Of a DNA stretch of 7,989 nucleotides, positions 1 to 6,288 are shown piece by piece. Source of the stretch: DATAES01 sp036257895 (lineage in GTDB: Bacteria; Actinomycetota; Acidimicrobiia; Acidimicrobiales; JACDCH01); contig DATAES010000265.1 of the NCBI GenBank assembly GCA_036257895.1, forward strand, positions 1 to 7,989. Reading direction: 5' to 3'. The notes under the pieces are model-generated. The model was not told the DNA's origin and did no database searches. It worked only from the letters and a program-made list of their open reading frames with translations. Position 1 is the first letter of the stretch; each line of letters begins with the position of its first letter. The position numbers were made by a program, and so were the translations under genes.

Positions 1-117
1 CCGCCGAAGGACGTCGTGCTCGTGGAACCGGGCACGTTGCCGAAGACGTCCTCCGGCAAGCTCCAGCGCGGCCTCTGCCGCCAGCGCTACCTCGGCGAAG
101 AACTCGGCTCGGTCTGA
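1..117 (+). CDS. C-terminal end of an acyl-AMP / acyl-CoA ligase (ANL superfamily), 5' truncated by the window
   Basis: Reading frame 1 is open from the first base to a TGA at 115-117 and gives the last 38 residues of a larger protein. The stretch LPKTSSGKLQR (residues 13-23 of the fragment) is the A10 motif of the adenylate-forming ANL superfamily. The Lys at fragment residue 20 (bases 58-60) is the conserved lysine needed for carboxylate adenylation. The following CRQRYLG tail resembles the end of fatty-acyl-AMP ligases (FAAL/FadD type), which load acyl-adenylates onto carrier proteins or lipid pathways. An ordinary acyl-CoA synthetase cannot be excluded, because the features separating the two lie upstream of the window. 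The gene converges on the F420 oxidoreductase, 76 bp away. Superfamily assignment is firm; the FAAL call is tentative. Confidence 0.85.
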   Translation, partial: PPKDVVLVEPGTLPKTSSGKLQRGLCRQRYLGEELGSV

Positions 118-143
118 CCCCTTCTCGAAATTGCGTTCGCAGC

Positions 144-158
144 GGCCCTAGAGGGGCC
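144..158. terminator. weak GC-rich hairpin in the convergent gap, possible bidirectional terminator
   Basis: The 76-bp gap between the ligase stop and the oxidoreductase stop contains GGCCC (144-148), a 5-nt loop and GGGCC (154-158). No T-run follows on either strand, so it does not look like a classical intrinsic terminator. Position between two converging 3' ends is the main support. The stem is short and could be chance in such GC-rich DNA. Nothing else is visible in the gap. Confidence 0.3.
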
Positions 159-193
159 ACATCGCACGCCGAAACGGGAGGGGCTCGGTCGGG

Positions 194-1204
194 TCAGGCG
201 GCCTTGAGCGCCTCGATGACCGGAAGCCACCGGGCGCGGTCGGCCTGGTAGGGCGCGTAGAAGCTGACGCGGTCGATCACGTCGCCGTAGCGGCGCTTCA
301 ACTCGGGCGCAACCTGTTCGGGCTCGCCGACCACGGCGAAGGTGTTCAGGATCTCGTCGTCGATCAGTCCGCCCATCTCGACCCACTTGCCTTCCTTCGA
401 GAGCTTGTTGAGGTCGTCCTGCAGTCCGCCCCAACCGTGGAGCTCGAGCACGCCTCGATATGCGGGCGTGGACCCGTAGAACGCAATCTGCTGGCGCGTT
501 CCGTCGGCCGCCTTCTTCATCTGCTCTTCGTCGGTGCCCGTCACCACGAACGCCGGACCGGCGATCTGGAAGCCCTCCATCGTCTTGCCCGCCTTGGCTC
601 GCCCCCGCTCGAGCGCGGGCAGGGTCACCTCGCGCAGATATCGCTCGGTCGTGAAACCGTGGCAAAGGAAGCCGTCGCACACCTCACCCGCGACTTGCGT
701 CATCAGCGAGCCCACACCCGCGAGGAAGACCAACGGCGCACCGTGCGGGTTCGGGCCCGGGTTGAAAAACGGCGTCATCAAGGTGTGCGTATAGAACTCA
801 CCACGGAAGTCGAGCTTCGTGCCGTTGTTCCAGCAGTCCCAGATGGCGCGCATCGCCAGCACGTACTCACGCATCCGGGGCGCAGGGTGCGACCACTCCA
901 TGGAGAACCGCTTGGTGATGTGCGGCTTGATCTGCGATCCGAGACCGAGGATGAATCGGCCGTCCGAGAACGCCTGCAGGTCGTTCGCAGTCATCGCCGT
1001 CGTCATGGGATTGCGAGCGAACGCAACCGCGATGCTCGTGCCCAACTCGACCCGCTCGGTCGCCTCCGCGGCGAGGAGCAGGCTCAGGAACGGGTCGTGG
1101 CTGGTCTCGGCCGACCAGACCCCGTCGTACCCGGCCTCCTCTGCTTCCTTGGCCGCGCTGGCCGCTCCGGAGAGCTCGAATGTCACACCCCCGTCAACCT
1201 TCAT
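194..1204 (-). CDS. LLM-class (luciferase-like) F420-dependent oxidoreductase
   Basis: This complete 336-residue protein has the expected size for a single-domain luciferase-like TIM-barrel oxidoreductase. These enzymes use cofactor F420 (some use FMN) for hydride transfer and are abundant in actinobacteria. Diagnostic segments are AEEAGYDGVWSAETSHDPF (residues 21-39), ERVELGTSIAVAFARNPM (50-67), the LQAFSDGRFILGLGSQ strand-loop (77-92) and PLVFLAGVG (157-165) near the barrel's C-terminal half. The pattern resembles the subfamily built around MSMEG_2256 of mycobacteria (TIGR03617), which I assign from memory and only tentatively. There is no signal peptide, so it should be cytosolic. The ATG at 1204 is preceded by TAGGGT and a 7-nt gap and has no Shine-Dalgarno sequence, which fits a leaderless transcript. 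It diverges from the transporter operon across 25 bp, so shared control is likely. The substrate is unknown. Confidence 0.92.
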   Translation of the reverse strand: MKVDGGVTFELSGAASAAKEAEEAGYDGVWSAETSHDPFLSLLLAAEATERVELGTSIAVAFARNPMTTAMTANDLQAFSDGRFILGLGSQIKPHITKRFSMEWSHPAPRMREYVLAMRAIWDCWNNGTKLDFRGEFYTHTLMTPFFNPGPNPHGAPLVFLAGVGSLMTQVAGEVCDGFLCHGFTTERYLREVTLPALERGRAKAGKTMEGFQIAGPAFVVTGTDEEQMKKAADGTRQQIAFYGSTPAYRGVLELHGWGGLQDDLNKLSKEGKWVEMGGLIDDEILNTFAVVGEPEQVAPELKRRYGDVIDRVSFYAPYQADRARWLPVIEALKAA

Positions 1205-1211
1205 GGGGAGG

Positions 1212-1217
1212 ACCCTA
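1212..1217 (-). promoter_or_regulatory. -10-like element TAGGGT for the oxidoreductase, leaderless arrangement
   Basis: On the minus strand TAGGGT matches the actinobacterial TANNNT -10 pattern and ends 7 nt before the ATG at 1204, the spacing expected when transcription begins at the start codon. TTGACC, read on the same strand at 1238-1233, would be a good -35 box, but the spacer of 15 nt is shorter than the usual 16-18. No ribosome-binding site lies between the hexamer and the ATG. This is motif-based only. Confidence 0.5.
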
Positions 1218-1218
1218 C

Positions 1219-1224
1219 TAAGTT
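1219..1224 (+). promoter_or_regulatory. -10-like element TAAGTT for the transporter operon
   Basis: TAAGTT fits TANNNT and ends 5 nt before the GTG at 1230, close to the spacing of a leaderless actinobacterial start. No convincing -35 box lies 16-18 nt upstream; that position falls inside the oxidoreductase coding sequence. The element overlaps the first two bases of the palindrome at 1223-1238 and lies next to the opposed TAGGGT of the minus strand. Weak motif; the context is what makes it plausible. Confidence 0.35.
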
Positions 1225-1238
1225 GACCCGTGGGTCAA
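1223..1238. promoter_or_regulatory. perfect 16-bp palindrome, probable operator shared by the divergent genes
   Basis: TTGACCC-GT-GGGTCAA has two perfect 7-bp arms around a 2-bp centre. It covers the predicted start site of the transporter operon and positions about -19 to -34 relative to the oxidoreductase start codon, so a bound dimer could block both promoters. Size and symmetry suit a dimeric repressor of the TetR or a similar helix-turn-helix family, which commonly control catabolic and transport genes in actinobacteria. No regulator gene is inside the window, so the binding protein is unknown. Because it partly overlaps the first codons of one possible reading frame, it also bears on the choice of start. 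Confidence 0.6.
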
Positions 1239-3365
1239 GGGGGGCCGTTGGCCGTAGGCACAGCTGACAACGACAGTGCGACCTCGTCGAGGCGGCGCGG
1301 TCCTTCCTGGCGCCCGCTGGCGCGCTCCCTGACCCCTGCCGCCGCCATCCTGGCCGTGCAGCTGGTCCTTTTCCCGCTGTCCGCGGGCTTGTGGCTGCGG
1401 GGTCTCATCGTCGGCGGGCTCACGGCCTTGATCGCACTCGGTATGGCGCTCACCTACCGATCGAACCGGATCGTCAACTTTGCTGCCGGCGACCTCGGCA
1501 CCGCACCGGTCGTGCTCGTCTTCCTGTTGCTGTCCGCTTGGCACTGGCCGTACCTGGTCGCAGCGGGCGCCGGACTCGTCGCCGCCATCGCGGTCGGCGT
1601 CGTCGTCGAGCTGGCGATCATCCGCCGCTTCTTCCGCGCGCCTCGGCTCCTCCTCACCGTCGCCACCCTTGGCCTCACCCAACTCCTGGCCGCGGCGGCC
1701 ATCCTCCTGCCGAGGTTGTTCGGCTCGGAGCGCTTGTTGTCGCCCCACCTCGACCCGCCCTTCGACGTGCACTTCACCGTCGGCTCGGGTGGCAGTGCCG
1801 TGATCTTCGACGGCAACGCACTGCTCGCGCTGGTCGTTACGCCGATCGTCATCGCATTGCTCGCCATGGCGCTGCGGGTCAGTGCTGTCGGCATCGCGGT
1901 GCGCGCGAGCGCCGACAGCGCGGACCGCGCTTCCTTGCTCGGGGTGCCTGTCAAGCGATTGCAGACCGTGGTCTGGGCCGTCGCGGCCGTGCTCGCGTTC
2001 GTGGCCGTGTTCCTCCGGGCGGGCGTGCTCGGTCTGCCGATCGACTCGACGCTCAGCTTCGACTTGCTGCTACGTGCGCTGGCTGCGCTCGTCCTCGGCG
2101 GGATGGTCGATCTGGTGGCGATCACTGCCGCCGCGACCGCACTCGGTGTCCTCGAAGTCGCGGTCGGCACGAATCAGGGCCTCAACGTCGTCGACCCGAT
2201 CATCGGCGCCGTCATCTTCATCGCGCTCATCGTCCTGCGGCGCCGTCGCACGAGCCGGGTATCGCTCGACGACACGTCGACGTGGCTGGCTGCGGGCGAC
2301 GTACGTCCGATCGCACCCGCGATCGCACGGCTGCCGATCGTGCGCATCGTGCGGTTCGCGATCGGTTTCGCGCTCGCGGCGCTCGTCCTGATCCTGCCGC
2401 ACGTGCTCTCCGTCGATCGATCGCTGAAGGCATCCGCACTGCTGATCTACGCCGTCTTGGGACTGTCCCTCGTGGTGCTGACGGGGTGGGCGGGACAGAT
2501 CTCGCTGGGGCAGATCGGTTTCTTCGCGTTCGGTGCCGCGTTCGGCGGCCTGGTGACACAGGACTGGGGTCTCGACCTCGGACTCGCACTCCTCGTGGTG
2601 GCCATCGCGGGAGCGGCGGTCGCGGTCGTCGTCGGGCTTCCTGCGCTGCGAAAACGGGGGCTCGAGCTCGCGGTCATCACGCTCGCCTTCGCGCTCGCGA
2701 TGACCCAGTACTTCCTCAACTCGAGCTTCTTCGACTGGGTGCCCACCGGGCGCATCGACCGAGCCAAGATCCTCGGCACGATCTCGACCGATTCGGCCAC
2801 GGCGATCTACTACGTCGTGCTCAGCGTGCTCGCCATCACGTTGGTCGGGCTGTACGGCGTGCGTCGGAGTCGCACCGGACGCGCGCTCATCGCGCTGCGT
2901 GACAACGAGCGCGGCGCGCAGGCGTATGCGCTCGATGCAACCCGACTCCGCCTCGTTGCCTTCGCGATGAGCGGCGCGATCGCGGCGATGGCCGGCTGTC
3001 TGCTGTCACAACATCAACAGGCGTACGACCCCAACCTGTTCGGTCCGTTCGCCAACCTCAGCGTGTTCACGATGGTCATCGTCGGCGGCGTCGCATCACC
3101 CGCGGGCGCGGTGCTCGGTGCGCTGTACTTCCTCGGCACACAATGGTTCCTGCCGATCGAGTGGCAAGCACTTGCAAGCGGCATCGGCGTGTTGCTGATC
3201 CTGCTCATCATCCCGGACGGCTTCGGCGGCCTGCTGTATCGGCTGCGTGACCGCTGGCTGGCGCGGGTCGCGCGCAAGCACGCGGTCGAGCCCCCTGAGC
3301 CGGAAACAGATGCACTCGAGGCGGAAGCCGAACAGATCGTCGTGCCGGTCGGAGGAAGCCGGTGA
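1230..3365 (+). CDS. fused LivH-LivM permease of a branched-chain-amino-acid-type ABC importer
   Basis: The 711-residue membrane protein contains both permease halves of a HAAT-family importer, normally two genes. Residues about 57-336 are LivH-like, with the cytoplasmic coupling (EAA-type) loop GIAVRASADSADRASLLGVP at 221-240. Residues about 372-665 are LivM-like, with the hallmark LVVLTGWAGQISLGQIGFF (414-432) and its own coupling loop around GRALIALRDNERGAQAYALD (550-569). About 16-18 hydrophobic helices are visible. A polar N-terminus (1-35), an inter-domain linker (about 337-371, rich in Arg/Asp) and a Glu-rich tail (685-702) should be cytoplasmic. GTG at 1230 lies at the centre of the operator palindrome and suits a leaderless start. 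TTG at 1248, preceded by AAGGGGGG (1237-1244), is the alternative and would trim six residues. The stop overlaps the next start by 4 bp (GTGA), indicating translational coupling. Family firm, substrate unknown. Confidence 0.92.
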   Translation: MGQGGPLAVGTADNDSATSSRRRGPSWRPLARSLTPAAAILAVQLVLFPLSAGLWLRGLIVGGLTALIALGMALTYRSNRIVNFAAGDLGTAPVVLVFLLLSAWHWPYLVAAGAGLVAAIAVGVVVELAIIRRFFRAPRLLLTVATLGLTQLLAAAAILLPRLFGSERLLSPHLDPPFDVHFTVGSGGSAVIFDGNALLALVVTPIVIALLAMALRVSAVGIAVRASADSADRASLLGVPVKRLQTVVWAVAAVLAFVAVFLRAGVLGLPIDSTLSFDLLLRALAALVLGGMVDLVAITAAATALGVLEVAVGTNQGLNVVDPIIGAVIFIALIVLRRRRTSRVSLDDTSTWLAAGDVRPIAPAIARLPIVRIVRFAIGFALAALVLILPHVLSVDRSLKASALLIYAVLGLSLVVLTGWAGQISLGQIGFFAFGAAFGGLVTQDWGLDLGLALLVVAIAGAAVAVVVGLPALRKRGLELAVITLAFALAMTQYFLNSSFFDWVPTGRIDRAKILGTISTDSATAIYYVVLSVLAITLVGLYGVRRSRTGRALIALRDNERGAQAYALDATRLRLVAFAMSGAIAAMAGCLLSQHQQAYDPNLFGPFANLSVFTMVIVGGVASPAGAVLGALYFLGTQWFLPIEWQALASGIGVLLILLIIPDGFGGLLYRLRDRWLARVARKHAVEPPEPETDALEAEAEQIVVPVGGSR

Positions 3366-6277
3366 GGCGCTGGCTGAACCACCTCACCGGCAACGGGCCG
3401 GTGCTTGCTCTCGTGGTCCTGTTCAGCATCAACGCCCTCGAAGAGGCCGGCCGCGACGGCTTCGGCGTTGTCCTCCCCGAAATCCGCAGCGACTACGGGC
3501 TCGACCTGACGGGCGTCCTCACGCTCATTGCCATCGTCTCGCTGGGCGCACTGGCACTGCAGGTGCCGATCGCCGCGCTCGCGGATCGCACGAACCGGGT
3601 CCGGCTCATGTGGATCGGCGCGCTGGGATGGGCGTGCTTCACCCTGATGACCGGCCTCGCCGCGACGCTCGTGCTGCTCGCGATCGCCCGATCGGGTGCC
3701 GGCATCGGCAAGGCGGTGCTCGACCCGACGCACAACTCGCTGCTGGCCGACTACTACGACATCGACAGCAGGCCGCGAGTTTTCTCGGCCCACCGTGCGG
3801 GCAATGCGGTGGGTGCGTGTCTTGGGCCGATCTTCGTCGGCTTCGTAGGCCACGAGTTCGGCTGGCAGGTGCCGTTCGTCCTTCTCGCCATTCCGGGATT
3901 CGTCGTCGTTCTCTTCGCGCTCAAGATGCGCGAGCCGATTCGCGGCGCGTTCGAGCGGAGAGCGATGGGGGCGTCGGAGGAAGCAGTGCTCACCGAAGAA
4001 CCGCCTCCGTCGTTCGCAGAGTCGTGGCGGATCGTCTGGAAGATCGAGAGCCTGCGCCGGATCTGGTACTCGCTGCCGTTCCTGGCGGCGTCGCTGATCG
4101 GCTTTGCGTCACTTGCCTCGCTGCTGTATGCCCAAGTGTTCGGCCTCGACGAGCGAGCACGCGGGCTCGCCATCGCGGTGACAGAACCGGCGCAGATCGT
4201 CGGTTTGATCCTGGGCGCGCGGTACGCGACCAAGTTGATGGTCACCAAGGGACCCGCGGAGGTGCTGCGGTTCCTGTCGATGGCCGCGTACGTGGTGACA
4301 GTCGCGTTGGTCGTCTTCGCGCTCGCGCCGACCATCTGGATCGCGCTCATCGCCCATTCGGTCATCAACGCCACGCTCGCGATCCTTGCCCCAGGCATCC
4401 TCGCAACCCTCTCGGTCGCCATCCCGCCGAGAGCGCGTTCGATGGGCTTCTCCGTCGCGTCGCTCTGGGTAGTCCCGGGGCTGCTGATCCTTCCCGTCAT
4501 CGGCGCGCTCGGCGATCACCTCGGCCTGCGCGTCGGCATGCTCGCGCTCATTCCCGCGTTCGTGATCGGTGGTCTTGTCATCGCCACGACGTCGCACGTG
4601 ATCGCCAGCGACATCGCCGACGTGTGGCGAGCGGCCGCGGCCCGCTCCGAGGTCGCGTACGAGCGGAGGCAAGGGCGTTCGCCGCTGCTGCTCGTGCGCG
4701 GGCTCGACGTCTACTACGGGACGGTGCAGGTTCTCTTCAATGTCGATCTCGAAGTCGAGGAAGGCACGTGTGTCGCGCTGCTCGGCACGAACGGCGCGGG
4801 CAAGTCCACGTTGCTCAAGGCGATCTGCGGGGTGGTCGAGGCCGATCGCGGCGCCGTGATGTTCGACGGCCGCGAAACGACACACGCGCCCCCGAACGAG
4901 ATCGCTGCGCTCGGCATCACCCAAGTGCCTGGCGGCCAGGGGGTCTTCCCCTCGCTGACCGTGGAGGAGAACCTGCGGACTGCTTCATGGCTGCAGCGGC
5001 GTGACAAGCGGGGGACCGAGCGGGCCATGGCCCATGTGCTCGAACTGTTCCCCGTCCTGTCGCAGCGGATGTACGACTCGGCCGGAGACCTGTCCGGTGG
5101 CCAGCAGCAGATGCTCGCCTTGAGCATGGCGTTCCTGTCGACGCCGAAGCTGCTGTTGATCGACGAGTTGTCACTTGGTCTCGCCCCGGTCGTCGTGGCG
5201 CAGTTGCTGCCGTTGATCGAGGAGCTGCGCGCCGGAGGGACCACCGTCGTACTGGTCGAGCAGTCGGTCAATGTCGCCCTCAGTGTTGCGGACGTCGCGT
5301 TCTTCATGGAGAAGGGCGAGATCAGGTTCCACGGACCGACCGCCGAGCTCCTCGACCGCCCGGACATCCTTCGTTCGGTCTTCTTGTCGGCGGGCGAGAT
5401 CACCGCCCCTGCCGCCACCGCCACGAGCGGGAACGGCCATGCCAGGCCCGAGGTGGACGAGTCCGCTGGACCGTCGCTCACCTTGAGCAAGCTGTCGTGT
5501 TCGTTCGGCGGTATCCGGGCCGTCGATCAAGTGTCGCTGGAGGTCGAGCCCGGCGAGATCGTCGGGATCATCGGCCCGAACGGGGCGGGCAAGACCACGG
5601 TGTTCGACGCGATCTCCGGCTATGTGAAGCCCGATGGTGGACAGGTCCTCCTCGGGACACGCAACATCACGGGCCTCGGGAGCGCGGCTCGGGCGAAGGC
5701 CGGGCTCGGGCGCTCGTTCCAGGATGCGCGCTTGTTCCCGTCACTCAGTGTCGACGAGGCCATCTCGGTCGCCTGCGAACGATGGATCGAAGTCCGAGAT
5801 CCGCTCAGCGCGGCGTTACGGCTGCCGAATTCGTATGACTCGGAGCGTCACATCACCCAGCGCGTCGACGAACTGGTCGCGTTGCTCGGGCTCGAAGCGT
5901 ACCGGTCGAAGTTCGTCCGCGAGCTGTCGACCGGCACGCGCCGCGTCGTCGACCTCGCTTGCCTACTCGCCCACCGCCCATCGGTGATTCTGCTCGACGA
6001 GCCTTCGAGCGGCATCGCTCAGCGCGAGGCCGAGGCGCTGTCGCCGATGTTGTTGCGCATTCGCGACCACACCGGCGCAAGCCTCGTCGTGATCGAGCAC
6101 GACATCCCGCTCATCCGTGGCGTGTCAGACCGACTCGTCGCAATGGACCAGGGCGCAGTGATCGCAACGGGGGCACCCGTCGACGTGCTCACCGACCCGC
6201 TCGTCGTCGAGTCCTACCTCGGCACGAGCGAGGCCGCCATCCATCGTTCCGGGGCCTTGGCCGCCCCGATCGACTGA
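3362..6277 (+). CDS. MFS transporter fused to LivF-like and LivG-like ABC ATPases
   Basis: This 971-residue protein has three modules in one uninterrupted frame. Residues about 13-412 form a 12-helix MFS transporter with motif A as ALADRTNRVRLM (72-83), RSGAGIG (110-116) and LLADYY (127-132), and a cytoplasmic loop (about 190-232) between the helix bundles; it recalls Spinster-like or efflux MFS proteins. Residues about 442-680 are a LivF-like ATPase: Walker A GTNGAGKST (475-483), signature LSGGQ (577-581), Walker B with D601-E602, and Gln634 where most ATPases have the H-loop His, as is usual in LivF. Residues about 696-955 are LivG-like: Walker A GPNGAGKTT (738-746), Q-loop Gln787, variant signature LSTGT (855-859), D879-E880 and H-loop His913. 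GTG at 3362 follows GGAGGA (3351-3356) at 5 nt. The ATPases should pair with each other and drive the LivHM permease encoded just upstream. The MFS role is unknown; it may be an exporter, a second uptake route or a structural partner. Confidence 0.93.
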   Translation: MRRWLNHLTGNGPVLALVVLFSINALEEAGRDGFGVVLPEIRSDYGLDLTGVLTLIAIVSLGALALQVPIAALADRTNRVRLMWIGALGWACFTLMTGLAATLVLLAIARSGAGIGKAVLDPTHNSLLADYYDIDSRPRVFSAHRAGNAVGACLGPIFVGFVGHEFGWQVPFVLLAIPGFVVVLFALKMREPIRGAFERRAMGASEEAVLTEEPPPSFAESWRIVWKIESLRRIWYSLPFLAASLIGFASLASLLYAQVFGLDERARGLAIAVTEPAQIVGLILGARYATKLMVTKGPAEVLRFLSMAAYVVTVALVVFALAPTIWIALIAHSVINATLAILAPGILATLSVAIPPRARSMGFSVASLWVVPGLLILPVIGALGDHLGLRVGMLALIPAFVIGGLVIATTSHVIASDIADVWRAAAARSEVAYERRQGRSPLLLVRGLDVYYGTVQVLFNVDLEVEEGTCVALLGTNGAGKSTLLKAICGVVEADRGAVMFDGRETTHAPPNEIAALGITQVPGGQGVFPSLTVEENLRTASWLQRRDKRGTERAMAHVLELFPVLSQRMYDSAGDLSGGQQQMLALSMAFLSTPKLLLIDELSLGLAPVVVAQLLPLIEELRAGGTTVVLVEQSVNVALSVADVAFFMEKGEIRFHGPTAELLDRPDILRSVFLSAGEITAPAATATSGNGHARPEVDESAGPSLTLSKLSCSFGGIRAVDQVSLEVEPGEIVGIIGPNGAGKTTVFDAISGYVKPDGGQVLLGTRNITGLGSAARAKAGLGRSFQDARLFPSLSVDEAISVACERWIEVRDPLSAALRLPNSYDSERHITQRVDELVALLGLEAYRSKFVRELSTGTRRVVDLACLLAHRPSVILLDEPSSGIAQREAEALSPMLLRIRDHTGASLVVIEHDIPLIRGVSDRLVAMDQGAVIATGAPVDVLTDPLVVESYLGTSEAAIHRSGALAAPID

Positions 6278-6288
6278 AGGAGACAGAC

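Noticed and set aside
1391..2902. A 503-codon plus-strand frame inside the LivHM gene
   Set aside because: The translation is an Arg/Ala/Gly-rich low-information product in another frame of a clear permease gene, so it is a composition shadow.
4600..4700. MFS-ATPase fusion as a sequencing frameshift or missed stop
   Set aside because: The frame stays open, with sensible hydrophilic residues through the junction and no displaced domain edge. GGAGG at 4665-4669 lies too far (about 24 nt) from the next in-frame GTG (4694), which is already inside the ATPase fold.
3247..5004. A 585-codon plus-strand frame overlapping the permease end and the MFS region
   Set aside because: It is Arg-rich and has no domain, while the overlapping frame gives a textbook MFS and Walker A motif.
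5261..5263. Gln634 in place of the H-loop His read as an inactivating mutation
   Set aside because: VEQ at this place is the normal state in LivF-type ATPases, so alone it is a family trait. It matters only together with the altered LivG signature.
5453..6277. Separate LivG gene starting at the in-frame GTG 5453
   Set aside because: It would give a sensible 275-residue LivG, but there is no clear ribosome-binding site and the frame is continuous with LivF through a short Ala/Thr/Gly linker. A minor internal start cannot be fully excluded.
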